Below are positions 35,370-45,900 of a stretch of DNA of 64,000 nucleotides, in pieces. Within the stretch, counting starts at the first letter, position 1, and the number at the start of each line of letters is the position of its first letter. The translations under genes were made by a program, and so were the position numbers. Origin of the DNA: Corythucha ciliata (lineage: Eukaryota; Arthropoda; Insecta; Hemiptera; Tingidae); contig CM075942.1 in assembly GCA_038030265.1 (NCBI GenBank), positions 41,816,751-41,880,750 of the forward strand, given 5' to 3'. The notes under the pieces are model-generated. The model had not been told where the DNA came from. It saw only the letters and a program-made list of their open reading frames with translations, and did not search any database.

Positions 35370-35587
35370 TTTGATTTCGACTTTAGAGTTTCCCTGTTTT
35401 CTCGCGTTCCACGTTTTTATGTCATTGTGAATAAATCCAATTATATTATTTAACCGTTCAATTCCTCTATAAATTGGTCACGTGATTCAATCTGAGCGAA
35501 CCACAACGCGGGCTTGTCCGCCCAAAACCGGTGGTAGTTCGGCTGATAACTACTTGTTGGGCAGCTTCTTGTTGCACGGGTATAGTA

Positions 35588-35717
35588 GCTTCCATTGTTT
35601 TTCTAGTGTTGCACTAGCGTAGAAAGTCCTGTGATCTCATTGGCTTATTTTGAAACATTGAATGAAACCAGATGACTTCTTCAAAAGTGTAATACTCAAG
35701 AAACAATGAACGGACCT
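35588..35717. mobile_element. AGGTCCGTTCC MITE, copy C
   Basis: It has the same ends and internal blocks (TCCATTGTTTTTCTAGTG, ATGAAACCAGATGACTTC, CAATGAACGGACCT) as the copies at 35107-35369. Its left end is worn. Confidence 0.75.
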
Positions 35718-36188
35718 ATAACAACAAGGAAACAATCATGGACGTAGCCGGAGGGGGGCAGGGATAGGCAGCTACCCTCCCCTAGACTCAGATTAAGTGG
35801 GGCAGTTGCCCACCCCTAAATACATTCTGGAAGTATAAATCCTCCAGGACAATCACATTGTATTTCGTACGTGCTCGCTAGAAAAATCATTTCCCGGATT
35901 TCACTGTTAAAAAATCAATTTCACGAATTTCGCAAGGGTGACATAATATTCAGATACCAATTTCACCGTTTTTGCATCATAAAATGCCACATTCGCAGGC
36001 CGACGCGGATTCAGGATTTGCCAAGAGAGGGGCTAGAGAAATGGTGTGCTTCCATCTACAAGAAAATGGCTTGACAGCCGTTCGCTGTTTAAAAGTAGTT
36101 GAAACTAGCTATTCCCACTATAAAAACAGACCGACGGCATGCCAAAAACCTCTAGCCGTAGGGAACATGGAAGTAAAACGGCACTATA
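35718..36188. other. no gene recognised
   Basis: GGACGTAGCCGGAGGGGGG at about 35749 resembles a hAT-type terminus, but no partner could be assigned. The rest is unique-looking. Confidence 0.4.
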
Positions 36189-37925
36189 AACTAACTATAC
36201 TTGCGCCCAAAAATACAAAACCGATTATTCGAATTGGAAAATGGGTAAATTGACTTGGCGCGCCCTAAAAATAGCTAAACTGGCGATTGGTGAACCTCTA
36301 AAAATGCCTGAAAAGATCAATATTCGCGCTCCGAAAGTAGCTAAATCGACCATTGGCGCGCTAGAAATGGTCAAACTGACTATTCTCGTGACTAATGTGA
36401 CCAAATACGCGCTTTTGGCTTGACGGACTAATTATCGAGTACCTGAAAACAGCCAAAATGACTTCACGCGCCCTGTAAATGCCTAAAAAGATTATTCCTG
36501 CCCAGAAAATGGCAAAATCGACAATCGTGGAGTGGTCAAACTCAGTGGCGGCTCGTGACCTCTTGACGGGGTGGGGCACGTCATATTCATAAATATCATT
36601 TATTAAAAATCTCGGCGAGATAGCGGATTTTGTTTATGCTTTTCTTTTCAATCATAGGCTGAATAGTAGTTCACGAATAAGAATTTGTTGTGTAGGTAAA
36701 AGCCAGAATGCCTTGAGGGAAAAGTTCGAGCTTCGGATAAATGATTTGTTGGACAACGTGCATACACAAGCGTTCAATAGGTATCGCCCTGCATGACCAT
36801 TTGAGAAAAACTCAAACCCGACACCACTTGGACGTGTCGAACCACTCAGCTTTTGAATAAGTGTCTACATTTCGAGTTTCGGATGGTTTGCCTTTTCCTT
36901 TACTAGCTGTCGGCGTCAAGTTTAGAGAAGGAGTCAATCGACCGAGATTCTTGATCTCAATCCTCTCGAGAAAATACCAAGAGCCTGCAGATTTTGACAC
37001 TATTCATGCTAACACGAACTTGAAACTGCGTACCTGTATTGCTGAATTAACACGCTCGTTCTCCTTTATTTAAATGTGAAATTTGAAACTGCACACATTA
37101 AAAGACTGAACCACCTCGCACAAATCACAAAGCGCACCTCGAAGGAAAGAAAAAAATACCGACACGACAACAATAAACAATACACCGACTGAAAACCGGC
37201 TGAAATCTAGAGAAGACCGAGAGGTTCCTTTTCCTTCTTATCACTACTAGACAACGTTTTTCTACTCCCCATACTAAACCCAGCTTAATGAAACGTCAAC
37301 ACTTCTACAAAGAGTTAAAGTTGTCGAACGCTCATTCCCAGTTCCACATAGAAATGCATTGGTGCTCCGGGTTGGTGCCCGGATTTATGGATGTAGCGTC
37401 GAAGGGAAGGGAGGGAAAGGAGCCTTTTGCGCACCCAATTTTCTGCGCGTTCCGGGCACAGGCCCACACTGGAAATATTCATTTGTCCCTTGAAATATAT
37501 GGTGGTTTCTCTTCCAACAAGAACGGTTGAATCTCCGCCTGTTGGAAGCAAAATGAGAAGGTAATTTCTGAAAATTACAAAAAAGAAGCTAACTTTTTAT
37601 TTATTTTTCCTGGAATTTCTAATTTTTCTGAAGTCATTTTGCCCTTTTTTCTTCGTTTTTTGGCATATTTTTTGGGTCCTATTTTCGGTGGGGCGTGTGC
37701 CCAAATGCCCTAGTGGACGAGCCGCCCCTGGTCAAACTTCCTTGGCCTTGGCTTGATGGACTATTTGAAGTTTTGAACTCTAAAAATTGCTAAACTGACT
37801 TTATGTGCTCTAAAAATGGATAAACTGACGAATCGCGCTCTAAAATGCCTGAACAGGTGACTCCGGCCCTGAAAATGGCAAAATCGGCCATTCGAGCGCC
37901 GTAAATGGCCAAGCTGACCGTTCTC
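36189..37925 (+). repeat. degenerate 30-bp tandem array B, split by a transposon
   Basis: Units of about 30 bases with consensus near GCGCCCTAAAAATGG followed by CTAAACTGACNATTC run from about 36205 to 36542 and resume at about 37765-37925. At least 15 recognisable units are present, each heavily diverged. The hAT-like element at 36543-37730 interrupts a unit. The two halves share GGCTTGACGGA punctuation. No coding potential is seen. Confidence 0.75.
36543..37730. mobile_element. 1,188 bp non-autonomous hAT-like transposon
   Basis: The termini CAGTGGCGGCTCGT and ACGAGCCGCCCCTG are inverted repeats of the hAT CAG.GGCGG type. GTCAAACT is duplicated exactly at 36535-36542 and 37731-37738, the 8 bp duplication diagnostic of hAT insertion. 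The interior has only short frames and nothing resembling a hAT transposase, so this is an internally deleted or non-autonomous copy. It landed in the 30-bp tandem array. Confidence 0.9.
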
Positions 37926-38060
37926 GTCTTGGCTTGACGGAGCCTCTCACCCTCGCAGAGTGGTCGGTTTAGGTAGAGCTACTAGTTACACACAGGTAAA
38001 GACAAACCGCCATATTTGGACGCCATATGATTTCGAAAACAAAATTATAGGGTTACCTAT

Positions 38061-38836
38061 AATTAGCGTCGTGCGGCCTATCAAACTAATCGATTATTTT
38101 GACAGTCTTATCTTTCGGAAGGCATAGAATACGTAGTTTTGTATGGTGATGAGGTGATTTTTTATTATTTATGAGTCTTCTCGTTCACTAAAGGTAATTA
38201 AAGTACATTAATATGAAGCCACAAGTCCTCTGCTTAATATAAAGGAGGATTTTGCAGGGGAGAATGATTAATCAGATGGAGGAAAAGCCTCAAAGTCGGG
38301 TACCCAACTGTTTTGATGCTTGAACTTTCAATACTGATTATGAAAACGTAATTACTTTGCCTTTTATGGCACAGTAGTCACCTTCTCCTTTAAGGGACAC
38401 TTCCCGGACCCATTCGCACAAGACAAGTTTGTAAGCGTCACACGACTTCACACATTTAAGTTCTTCGGCAGTGTAGGCACTTTTTTTCCCGTATAAATAC
38501 GCTATAACATCCAAAAACGAGACACTCGGCAGCTGAGACATATCATGGGAAAACTCCGAGTCCACGGCTGAACTTGGGTCGAACCCTCCGACGAGGGCCA
38601 TCAGCTCACCGAGCCTCTCCTTCACTTCAGCTATCATCTAGAAGTTAAAAATTTATTAATTTAATTCTACTACTAGCTTACAAAAGTATAAGATTTCAAA
38701 ATTACCTTGTTCCTAGAAAAAGCGAGAAAAACTTAAGATTTATTGCACTTTTCATAGAGAAAACACTGAACTGATAACACGAATGCCTTCCGAAAGATAA
38801 GAGATAAAAATCCTGATTAGCTGCACGCTTCTAATT
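38061..38836. mobile_element. 776 bp foldback element carrying an exon-like segment
   Basis: The ends AATTAGCGTCGTGCGGC and GCACGCTTCTAATT are related in inverted orientation, and CTTATCTTTCGGAAGGCAT (38107-38125) is repeated exactly inverted at about 38783-38801. Between the arms, on the minus strand, lies the candidate exon at 38356-38637. The arms are imperfect, so the element is not recent. The superfamily is unassigned. Confidence 0.65.
38356..38637 (-). CDS. exon of a SWIM/YqaJ-associated family protein (N-terminal region)
   Basis: On the minus strand the open frame starts at 38637 right after a good acceptor, TTAACTTCTAG, with an AT-rich, T-rich tract before it. It runs 94 codons to a possible donor, GGCAAA|GTAATT, at 38356/38355; the frame itself closes at 38338. 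The peptide contains SQLPSVSFLDVIAYLYGKKS and YTAEELKCVKSCDAYKLV followed by CEWVREV. From memory this resembles the stretch before the SWIM zinc finger in a large invertebrate family also carrying a YqaJ-like nuclease, whose members typically read YT.EELK..KSL.AY......GWV. The matching next exon was not found. It could be a captured exon, part of a larger multi-exon transposon gene, or a host exon with coincidental flanking repeats. Confidence 0.5.
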
Positions 38837-39669
38837 AATAATTATTGTTGATTCGTATCGGATTACGGATATTTAGCTTCATGTTCTATAAGAAATGTGT
38901 AGAGCTTTATTTTTATATTTCTCCTCACTTAATAGGTTCCTAGTTCGCACTCCATACTATTCTGCTTGATTAAGAAGAAAGGAAAAAGAAACAATTCGTT
39001 GCTGGCCACGCCCCTGTGGATACATAACAGACAGATAGAAAGTCGACAATCAACAGTAAATTCCAGTTACAACAACGGATCTCAACCTGAGACGCAACGG
39101 ATGGAATGATGCCTCTATTGAAACCATCAAGTCATCGTGCAAACCCTGTGCTTTGGTGAATTCAAAAACAGCCTCATTTAACCCTCCCATTCTCTGTTAT
39201 TCAGTCTTTATTCTGTAATGAAAATACAGTATTCACAGTTGATTGACGAACAAATATGTAAAACAAACCGTCACGTGACGCCTCGTCTTTTTCCTCGAAC
39301 GTGAGTCGACTCCCGCGTCCGCCTCGTGTAAAAGGGCCCACAGAGTTCGATGTGCATATTTTGACTGCAGGAGTTCAGGCGACGGAGTTTTATTTCCTTC
39401 AAGTGTGAAAGTGGCTTACAGGCTGTAATCTACGCTGAAAAAGTTTGCAGTAACTGGAAAACGCCGTGACACTGCACCCCTCCGTGCGATTTTTCTCTGC
39501 TGACCGTTCCAAGTTCATGAATAAATGTGTTGAACCCTAAACCGCAAAAACAACACACGTATTTTCAAAATAAATTACCTATCATTAATTATTAAATTTA
39601 TGATATCGACCAAATATGGCAGTCTGTCTTTATTCGTATTTATAGTGACTTAGTTTAGGTAAGATAATT
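38837..39669. other. no gene recognised
   Basis: Unique-looking AT-rich sequence. No long frames and no inverted repeats were noted. Confidence 0.5.
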
Positions 39670-40335
39670 TGTTTTTCATCAGTTTGGGTTAAACCCTTCA
39701 GTTTTAGGGTGAAATCATCAGATTTTGGTTTATTATTCATTATGAATAATACACCTATGTTTTCGGTCAGATTTTTTTTTTTTTTTACAACCCACCCTCA
39801 AACTTCTTCTGTGTACGTTTTAACACGTCTAGAATCGATTTCTGCAATGTCCGTCCGCCGTACGCCGTGCGGGCCATATCCTTGCCCTAGGATTGCTCGA
39901 AAAAACTCGTTCTTTCGCTCGTAGACTCCATTTGGGATCTAGTTGGCCCTAACATCTGATCAGTTTGATCAAATAACTCCCTGGCGTTTTATGCGCCAAA
40001 AGTGGGCCCAAAATGGGGTTTTTTAAAGGTTTTGAGATCATAGGGGTATGGGATGTCCATTTTCATGTAATTTCAAGCCGGATTTGACTACATTCATGAA
40101 TAACAAACCCATGTTTAAAATTTGCAGCGTTTTTTTGGGAGTAAAGCCTTGGGTTTTAAAATTGCCAGTTGCGCTGTGAAATCTTTAGTTGGCGTAAAAT
40201 CGTCAGTATTGAAGTAAAATATTCAGTTATATTATGTATAGTCAAATCTTCAGTTTTAGCTTTAAAAAACGACAGTTCTGAGTTGAAATCGATATTTTGT
40301 TAAGAAATGTTAGAGTTTTTCGTCTCTCAGACAAA
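39670..40335 (+). repeat. degenerate 20-bp repeat array
   Basis: Two clusters (about 39677-39730 and 40158-40320) contain roughly ten loosely repeated units with consensus near TCTTCAGTTTTGGGTTAAAA, each about 18-23 bases. About 430 bp of unrelated sequence separates the clusters, including a T13 run at about 39774. It is a third, distinct worn minisatellite in the window. Confidence 0.55.
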
Positions 40336-41532
40336 ACTTGATGAAAAGTCGAACATGCACCCAGTACATTTGAGTGCCAAGCCCCTTTTCTAAAAGTATC
40401 GATTTCCGGGGAAAACGTCCGTTTTTGGATAGGAAATCAGGAATAAAAGACTAATACCGGTAGTTTGCCAACGATTATGTTAGTTTTTGATGGATTACGA
40501 CCCTTAGTGTGGAAACTCTGTTTCCGGGGAAGAATTTGACGAATTATTGCGCCTACTTCAGATTTAATGAACTACCAGTTCTTTTGCTGGGGTTCCTAGA
40601 ACATCTAACATATTCTGCCCACCCTTGGGTCAAGGGCTGGCTACGCCCTTGGAAACAATAATCACTCAGTGGCACATCACAAACACACTAGAGGAGGATA
40701 AAAAGATACACATTTTTTTACTGACGGGAGAAGGTCTCCGAGCAGGATATTCCTGCCAGCGTAAACTGTTTTGGGCGAGGAAGAGATTTTTAACGCATCC
40801 GCATCACGAGGTCAAACCATTGATTTATTTTGACTAGGTATTGAGACGGATATTACAGTAACATTTTACAAGATAATTTTCTATTTTGTCTACTAGCATT
40901 TTATTTCTTTTCAACTTTAGTAATGGTAACGGAGTGATATAGGAATGGCTTTTCGTAGGAGAGCTTGGATACGACGACCAACTCCCCAAAAACTGTTGTT
41001 CTGGTTGGTATTGCTCATAGTTGGATTTCATAGTGAGCTGCTTTCTGTTTGCAAGCTGTCAAATAGAAAGTATTTCTGTGCTTTACTTCCGTCTTCTTTT
41101 TTCCCCTCTTTTCTTTTTCTCAAACAGATATAACGAAGAATCGAGAATGTTCCCACAAATACAACACTTACGCGTTGCCGCATTGGTCTTATATTTACTA
41201 TTTACCTGTGCTCTTGTCCTGAAAAATATCAGTCCTCATAAAGAAATGTATATTACATCATGTATATTGCATCATACATGTATCACATATTTTATATGTA
41301 CACGCTGGTCGCTGAGCTCCACCCTGTGCACCGAACCATTCAGGGCAGGATATCAAATTACCAATGATATTTTACACAAAAAAAACCCCTAATGAATGAG
41401 GTTTTATTATCAATAAAGTTATACACAGGACATCGGACATTCGACTGTGATTCGCCGGGATCACTTTAAATTATAACATTATTGTTTTTGCGTATAAAGA
41501 AGAGATAAAAAACACGACCTGCGAGGTGAATG
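40336..41532. other. no gene recognised
   Basis: Contains a stretch with repeated TGTATATTGCATCATACATG-like words near 41250-41290. Frames of up to 123 codons have no recognisable domain. GGCTGGCTACGCCC at about 40633 resembles a transposon end. Confidence 0.45.
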
Positions 41533-42797
41533 AGACAAGTGACGTTGACTTCAAGTAAGAGTCCCTCTTTCAAACACTCACCCATGGTAGGTGGTGCGCG
41601 GGGGTGTTCTATTGTATTCACGATTTTTCTGTCTCGGGCGCTAATTATTATCCGATTGTGAATCTAAAATATGTTTTGGAACCAGTGACTTATCCTACAA
41701 CTGGGCTGTACACGATTTTTTCAAATTTATAAAACATCGAGATTTTGTGTGTCTGATTTTTGGGTTACGAGGTGAAATCCACAAATTTCGCTCCGGCAGC
41801 TGGCGGTCGGAAAGAGTGCATTTCATTCCGTATACGGATACCCTAAGCCGTCCCAGATGTAATAATTTTGATACCATAATTTGTTTCATTAAGCCGAACT
41901 TCTTCCTCTATTTTCACCCCCCTCTCTTCAAAAATGTCGAAAAGTGTCGGTAGTTTTTTCAAGTGCTTTGTTATATTAAATTTTTGTGCCGTATTTTATA
42001 TTACCTAAACGTGTGAATTTAAGCGATTTTTTTGAAATTTCATCCCCTATTTAACCCCCCCCCCCATCAAAGTTTTCGATAAATCTCAATGGAACCCAGG
42101 GCTTAGGTTGCATGAAATTATTGAGTCGACTTTTAGAGCGCTAAGATGAACTAGTGAAGTTCAACGCTATTTTTACACTTGCACACCGGAAGGACCACCC
42201 CCACCACCTTGACTTTTTCAAAAAATTAAAATGGGAATCAAAGGCTACTCTAACATGGAGTATTCGTACTGAATATGATGCATCTAGAATCAACTGGTGA
42301 ATTGTAGTGATTTTTTGACCATTTCAACCCCTATTCCCCCCCTCCACCTCGACCGATTTGGCCCAAATGCAATACCGACCGGGGTCTTACGACTACTGAT
42401 TTTTGTGCCAAAGCGCGTTCCGCTAAATTGATTTCTTCGAGAGTTATCGTGCTAACAAGAAAACGGCCATAATATTATAAATAAATAAATAAATAAATCA
42501 ATATATATATAAGAGATATATATATGCATTCTGGAGACCACTGAATTTGTGTTCTAGAGGTTCTGAAACGTGAAAAAAACATGACATGACCCATGTTTGC
42601 CACCATCACGACGAGACCAATGGTGCATTTTCAGAATGAAATGCACTAAAAAGGTTAACGATGCGAATTGTAGATTAAGTACACGAGTAAAATTCATTTT
42701 TAAAAATGAAAATCGGACCATTTTTGGAGCCGTGAGGAGTGCCGCCGCATCCGCGAATGTTTCGCGCGCGCACGCTTGGCATCCCCTTTCGCCTTAA
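41533..42797 (+). repeat. dispersed repeat X, copy 2 (interrupted by Helentron-like element)
   Basis: The left part (41533-41782) and right part (42651-42797) together match copy 1 at 34504-34914 in the opposite orientation. The join in copy 1 falls exactly where the Helentron-like element sits here, so this copy is the filled site. Outside the insertion the two copies are clearly homologous but diverged. Confidence 0.8.
41783..42650 (-). mobile_element. Helentron-like (HINE/DINE-1-type) element, copy 2
   Basis: On the minus strand it begins at about 42650 with TTTAGTGCATTTCATTCTG and ends at about 41783 with AATGAAATGCACT, a GC stem-loop (CGACCGCCAGCTGCCGG) and GGAGCGAAATTT. An AAAT/TA microsatellite lies at about 42476-42535. 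Its boundaries are supported by the uninterrupted repeat X copy at 34504-34914, which lacks precisely this segment at an A/T-rich site. It is about 165 bp longer than the copy at 13138-13840, mostly through internal differences. No protein is encoded. Confidence 0.75.
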
Positions 42798-42945
42798 TTC
42801 TCACCTCATCCTCTTCTTCGCACTGCATCGGCAATCACCTTATCATGAATAAAATTATTGCCCGTCAACGCCTTAAATGTAACGCCATTCTCCTGTCTCA
42901 TCCTCATGCCTGCCAAAACCCTAAAAATAAAACATTAATCAAGAT

Positions 42946-43080
42946 CAGGGGGTCAACCATGAGCTAGCGTTATAACCTAATGCAAGCGGTAACTAAGGAC
43001 GCTTAATCACAAATAATGTTATTACGCCATAGATACCGCGATTGACGGCATTTTTACACTAGCTCATGGTTGACACCCTG
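42946..43080. mobile_element. 135 bp MITE with CAGGG...CCCTG ends
   Basis: CAGGGGGTCAACCATGAGCT at the left is paired with AGCTCATGGTTGACACCCTG at the right. The ends are hAT-like, but no 8 bp duplication could be seen, so the superfamily is uncertain. Confidence 0.7.
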
Positions 43081-44725
43081 GAATGTGTTTTAAAAATATT
43101 ATCAAACGGAACATATTCGACGTAATCTTCTTGTAGTCAGGGCTATCAAATGAGCCCACCAACCTCTACACTCATCTTCTATATTGACATTGTAATGGCA
43201 AAGCCAAAGGAGAGGTGGCTTAGATTGGCAAACTTTAATGGCTAAACACAAACTTGGGGTGGTTTTCGCGGGCCTACGTTTGGGGAGTAAACTTGCCCAT
43301 GGCCAGCACTGTCCCGTTTTAATGTTTCACGAAGAGAGGATTTCCTTCAAATTAAATTTCGTTACTTTTCTTTTCTCTGCGACCCCTTCTACCTGAAACA
43401 TTAATGACTTTTTTTTCCTTATTGAAAGACAGATATCTCTGGAATTTGCTTTCATCAAATGAAGCCGTCAAAATCTCCCCAAACCTCTTACCCTTTGGTA
43501 TGAGTCTTCAACACCCTATTGAGACCCAGGGATATGCCTCGAAAATAAAGCAAGTAATGATCCGAGCAGAATCGAAAAGGAATTAGTGTCCACCCCCTTG
43601 TCAATGCCTGATGCTATGACAGAGTGATGGAAAAAGAGGAATTGAGGGGTGTCGAACGGGTGCGTGCGGCGATATTGCTTATAACTTTCCCCTTCTTTCC
43701 CTTCCGATCTGGCGGGAAGAAAAAGAAAGATCGATCTTTTGTCTTTTGATTGTGCACGGTTTTCTGAGAGAATAAAAAAACAAACAAACAAACACAAGTC
43801 GAAAAGGGAAAGGGGGACATTCTCGACTTGAATGAGTTTTCGATCGGATGGCTTACCCCTTTCACACAAGTATAAAGTTAAATTTTCCATCTAGCGTAAG
43901 TGGAAAAGTTACCCATGCAATATGCATGAGTGATAATAAAAACAGCGCCGACATTCCAATCAATGAATGAATTAGAATTAAACTAAATCCAAGCATTCCG
44001 GTTGAACTGGGTTAATCGATTTTCTCCCTAGTGACCTTTCTTTATTAATTTTTTAAAGTAAGCAAGCGTTCGCGGAGAAAAACATCATCAATATGTGTAG
44101 ACTTTAAAAAATGTTCATCGTCGTTTTTCTGTATTCCCCGCATTTTTCATTTTTCCAGACGGGATTCGCATCATGCTGAATTTAAAAAGGCCCTCCTTAC
44201 CTTGTGTTTGATGGACATCGACGTTCTTCCAAAAAATGTGTTTTACTCCCCACGTTCCCATTGCTTCCGACGATTTTTCTCAGGAAAGCGTCAGACGGAA
44301 ATCGAGTAATCTGGGCTATATCTGTCAATTTATCCTGTTTATCCTGTAGCACTTATTTATCTATTTATGACTGTTCTACGATAGCGTTTCACTTTTGACG
44401 CATCTCTAATTGACATAAACATTGAGCTCATCCCTGTCTGCCCACATTGCGTCCGAGTTGACAACGTCCATGCTACAAGGTACAACAATTTGAGAGAAGA
44501 AATGGTTCGGTTTGGGTTGGAAATGGTTTCCAAGTGTCGTTTTTTCATTGCGAAGAGAGCGAAAATAAAAACGAACTGACGGCATTGACATTTTGGTTCA
44601 TTGGTCGTTGGAGACTCGTTAGCAAGTAAAAGATGCGTGGATGCTGACGCACTTAAGGCCATTAACCGCGGGTCAATGGTTCAAGCAAGAGCTTTCCAAT
44701 AATGAAAGGAACAGAATCACCTTTT
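43081..44725. other. no gene recognised
   Basis: Frames of up to 124 codons on the minus strand show low-complexity content only. No repeat structure of note. Confidence 0.5.
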
Positions 44726-44728
44726 TTT

Positions 44729-44782
44729 CAAGAAAAGAAAAGAAAAGAAAAGAAAGAAAGAAATAAATAAATAAATAAAAAA
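44729..44782 (+). repeat. (AAAAG)n/(AAAG)n/(AAAT)n microsatellite
   Basis: Consecutive short-period A-rich repeats that change unit along the tract. Confidence 0.95.
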
Positions 44783-44849
44783 TTGTCAATTAATCACCAT
44801 TTGCAGAAGTATTCCTATGCCGGGTGCAGCAAATATACATTGAATAAAT

Positions 44850-44996
44850 AGGTCCGTTCCATTGTTTCGCGAGTGCTACACTAATGAAGAAAATCATCTG
44901 GTTTCATTCATTTTTTTAGAATAAGTCAATGAAATCACATGGTTTTCTACACTAGTGTAGCACTAGCAAAACAATGGAACGGACCTAATATTCTAG
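44850..44996. mobile_element. AGGTCCGTTCC MITE, copy D, best preserved
   Basis: 147 bp with full inverted ends AGGTCCGTTCCATTG and CAATGGAACGGACCT and a clear internal pairing (GAGTGCTACACTA with TAGTGTAGCACT). TA lies at both outer edges, as for a Tc1/mariner-type TA duplication. It matches the three copies at 35107-35717. Confidence 0.85.
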
Positions 44997-45007
44997 TTTG
45001 TAAAAAG

Positions 45008-45250
45008 TATAAATAGTTGACTGCACAGTGCATCGCAGTTGAGTGGTACAGTGGTTGAGGTGCATAATTAATTCAGTAAAGGAGTATGCGTCTCCTAAGG
45101 AATTCTCCGAAACCCGAGAGAATTGATGAGTTTCGCGATCGGGAAAAGGCCTCACTGAAGTTAGCTCCCAAAGCCTCCTGGTCACCCCGCCAATTAGCCC
45201 CCCGCTTGCATATTTTTCGGAACCGAAAATTGGAAGTAACGGGAGGGTGA
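45008..45250 (+). promoter_or_regulatory. TATA box, initiator-like site and short open frame
   Basis: TATAAATAG at 45008-45016 is followed by GCAGTT with its A at 45037, 29 bases downstream. An ATG at 45086 opens a 54-codon frame to the TGA at 45248-45250, rich in charged residues (RLLRNSPKPERIDEFRDREK at the start), with no recognised family. Spacing is right for a core promoter, but nothing else supports transcription. Confidence 0.25.
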
Positions 45251-45900
45251 TTAGTCGTTTTTTGCGTTAAAGTGACATTTTTGGACTGAATTCCAAGCAA
45301 TAATTGCCTTCCGTAAGGCACAAAAGTACGTTTAAGGCTAATAGTACGTTAAGGCACATAAATACACTTTTTTTTTTTTTACTGAGACAAACTTAAGTAC
45401 TCATTTTGCACGATTACATCTTGTATGTATGTGTGCTTTCTCTCTCAAAATTAGACCAACTTCAATTTTAAGGAGGTCACTGAAATGCTTACAAAACGGA
45501 CGTGTTTTTTTCAGATATTGAGACCATATCGGAACTTCGGAAGCATTTCAGTTTTGGCTGAGATCTCGCTGAATTATAGGAGAAATTTCAAAAAAGTCAC
45601 TTACGTCTTTTGTGGAAAATCAGAAAAAATACTTAGGTACTATTAAAACGAAGTATAGATTACTGTTTTCCGAAGTGAAATAGTGTGCTCTTTTCAAAAA
45701 CGTCAACCGTGTTTTGTTCCAACCCCAGCGGTTGGGACGTGAAATTGAGTTTTTGGAGAAAACGTAACCAGTCGCAGAAAAAGTACAATGGTGCCACAAT
45801 TTGGCCGCGAAAGAAACCCTTGAGAACCTTGAATTTACCTCTTCATCGTCAGGTTGTCAATAAAACTGTTTACCTCCCCTCCTCCTGTTACCTCCTGGGA
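45251..45900. other. no gene recognised
   Basis: A T12 run at about 45369. No feature supported. Confidence 0.5.

Noticed and set aside
35749..40645. A 4.9 kb transposon bounded by GGACGTAGCC and GGCTACGCCC
   Set aside because: Only about ten bases match, there is no target duplication and the interval spans several unrelated elements.
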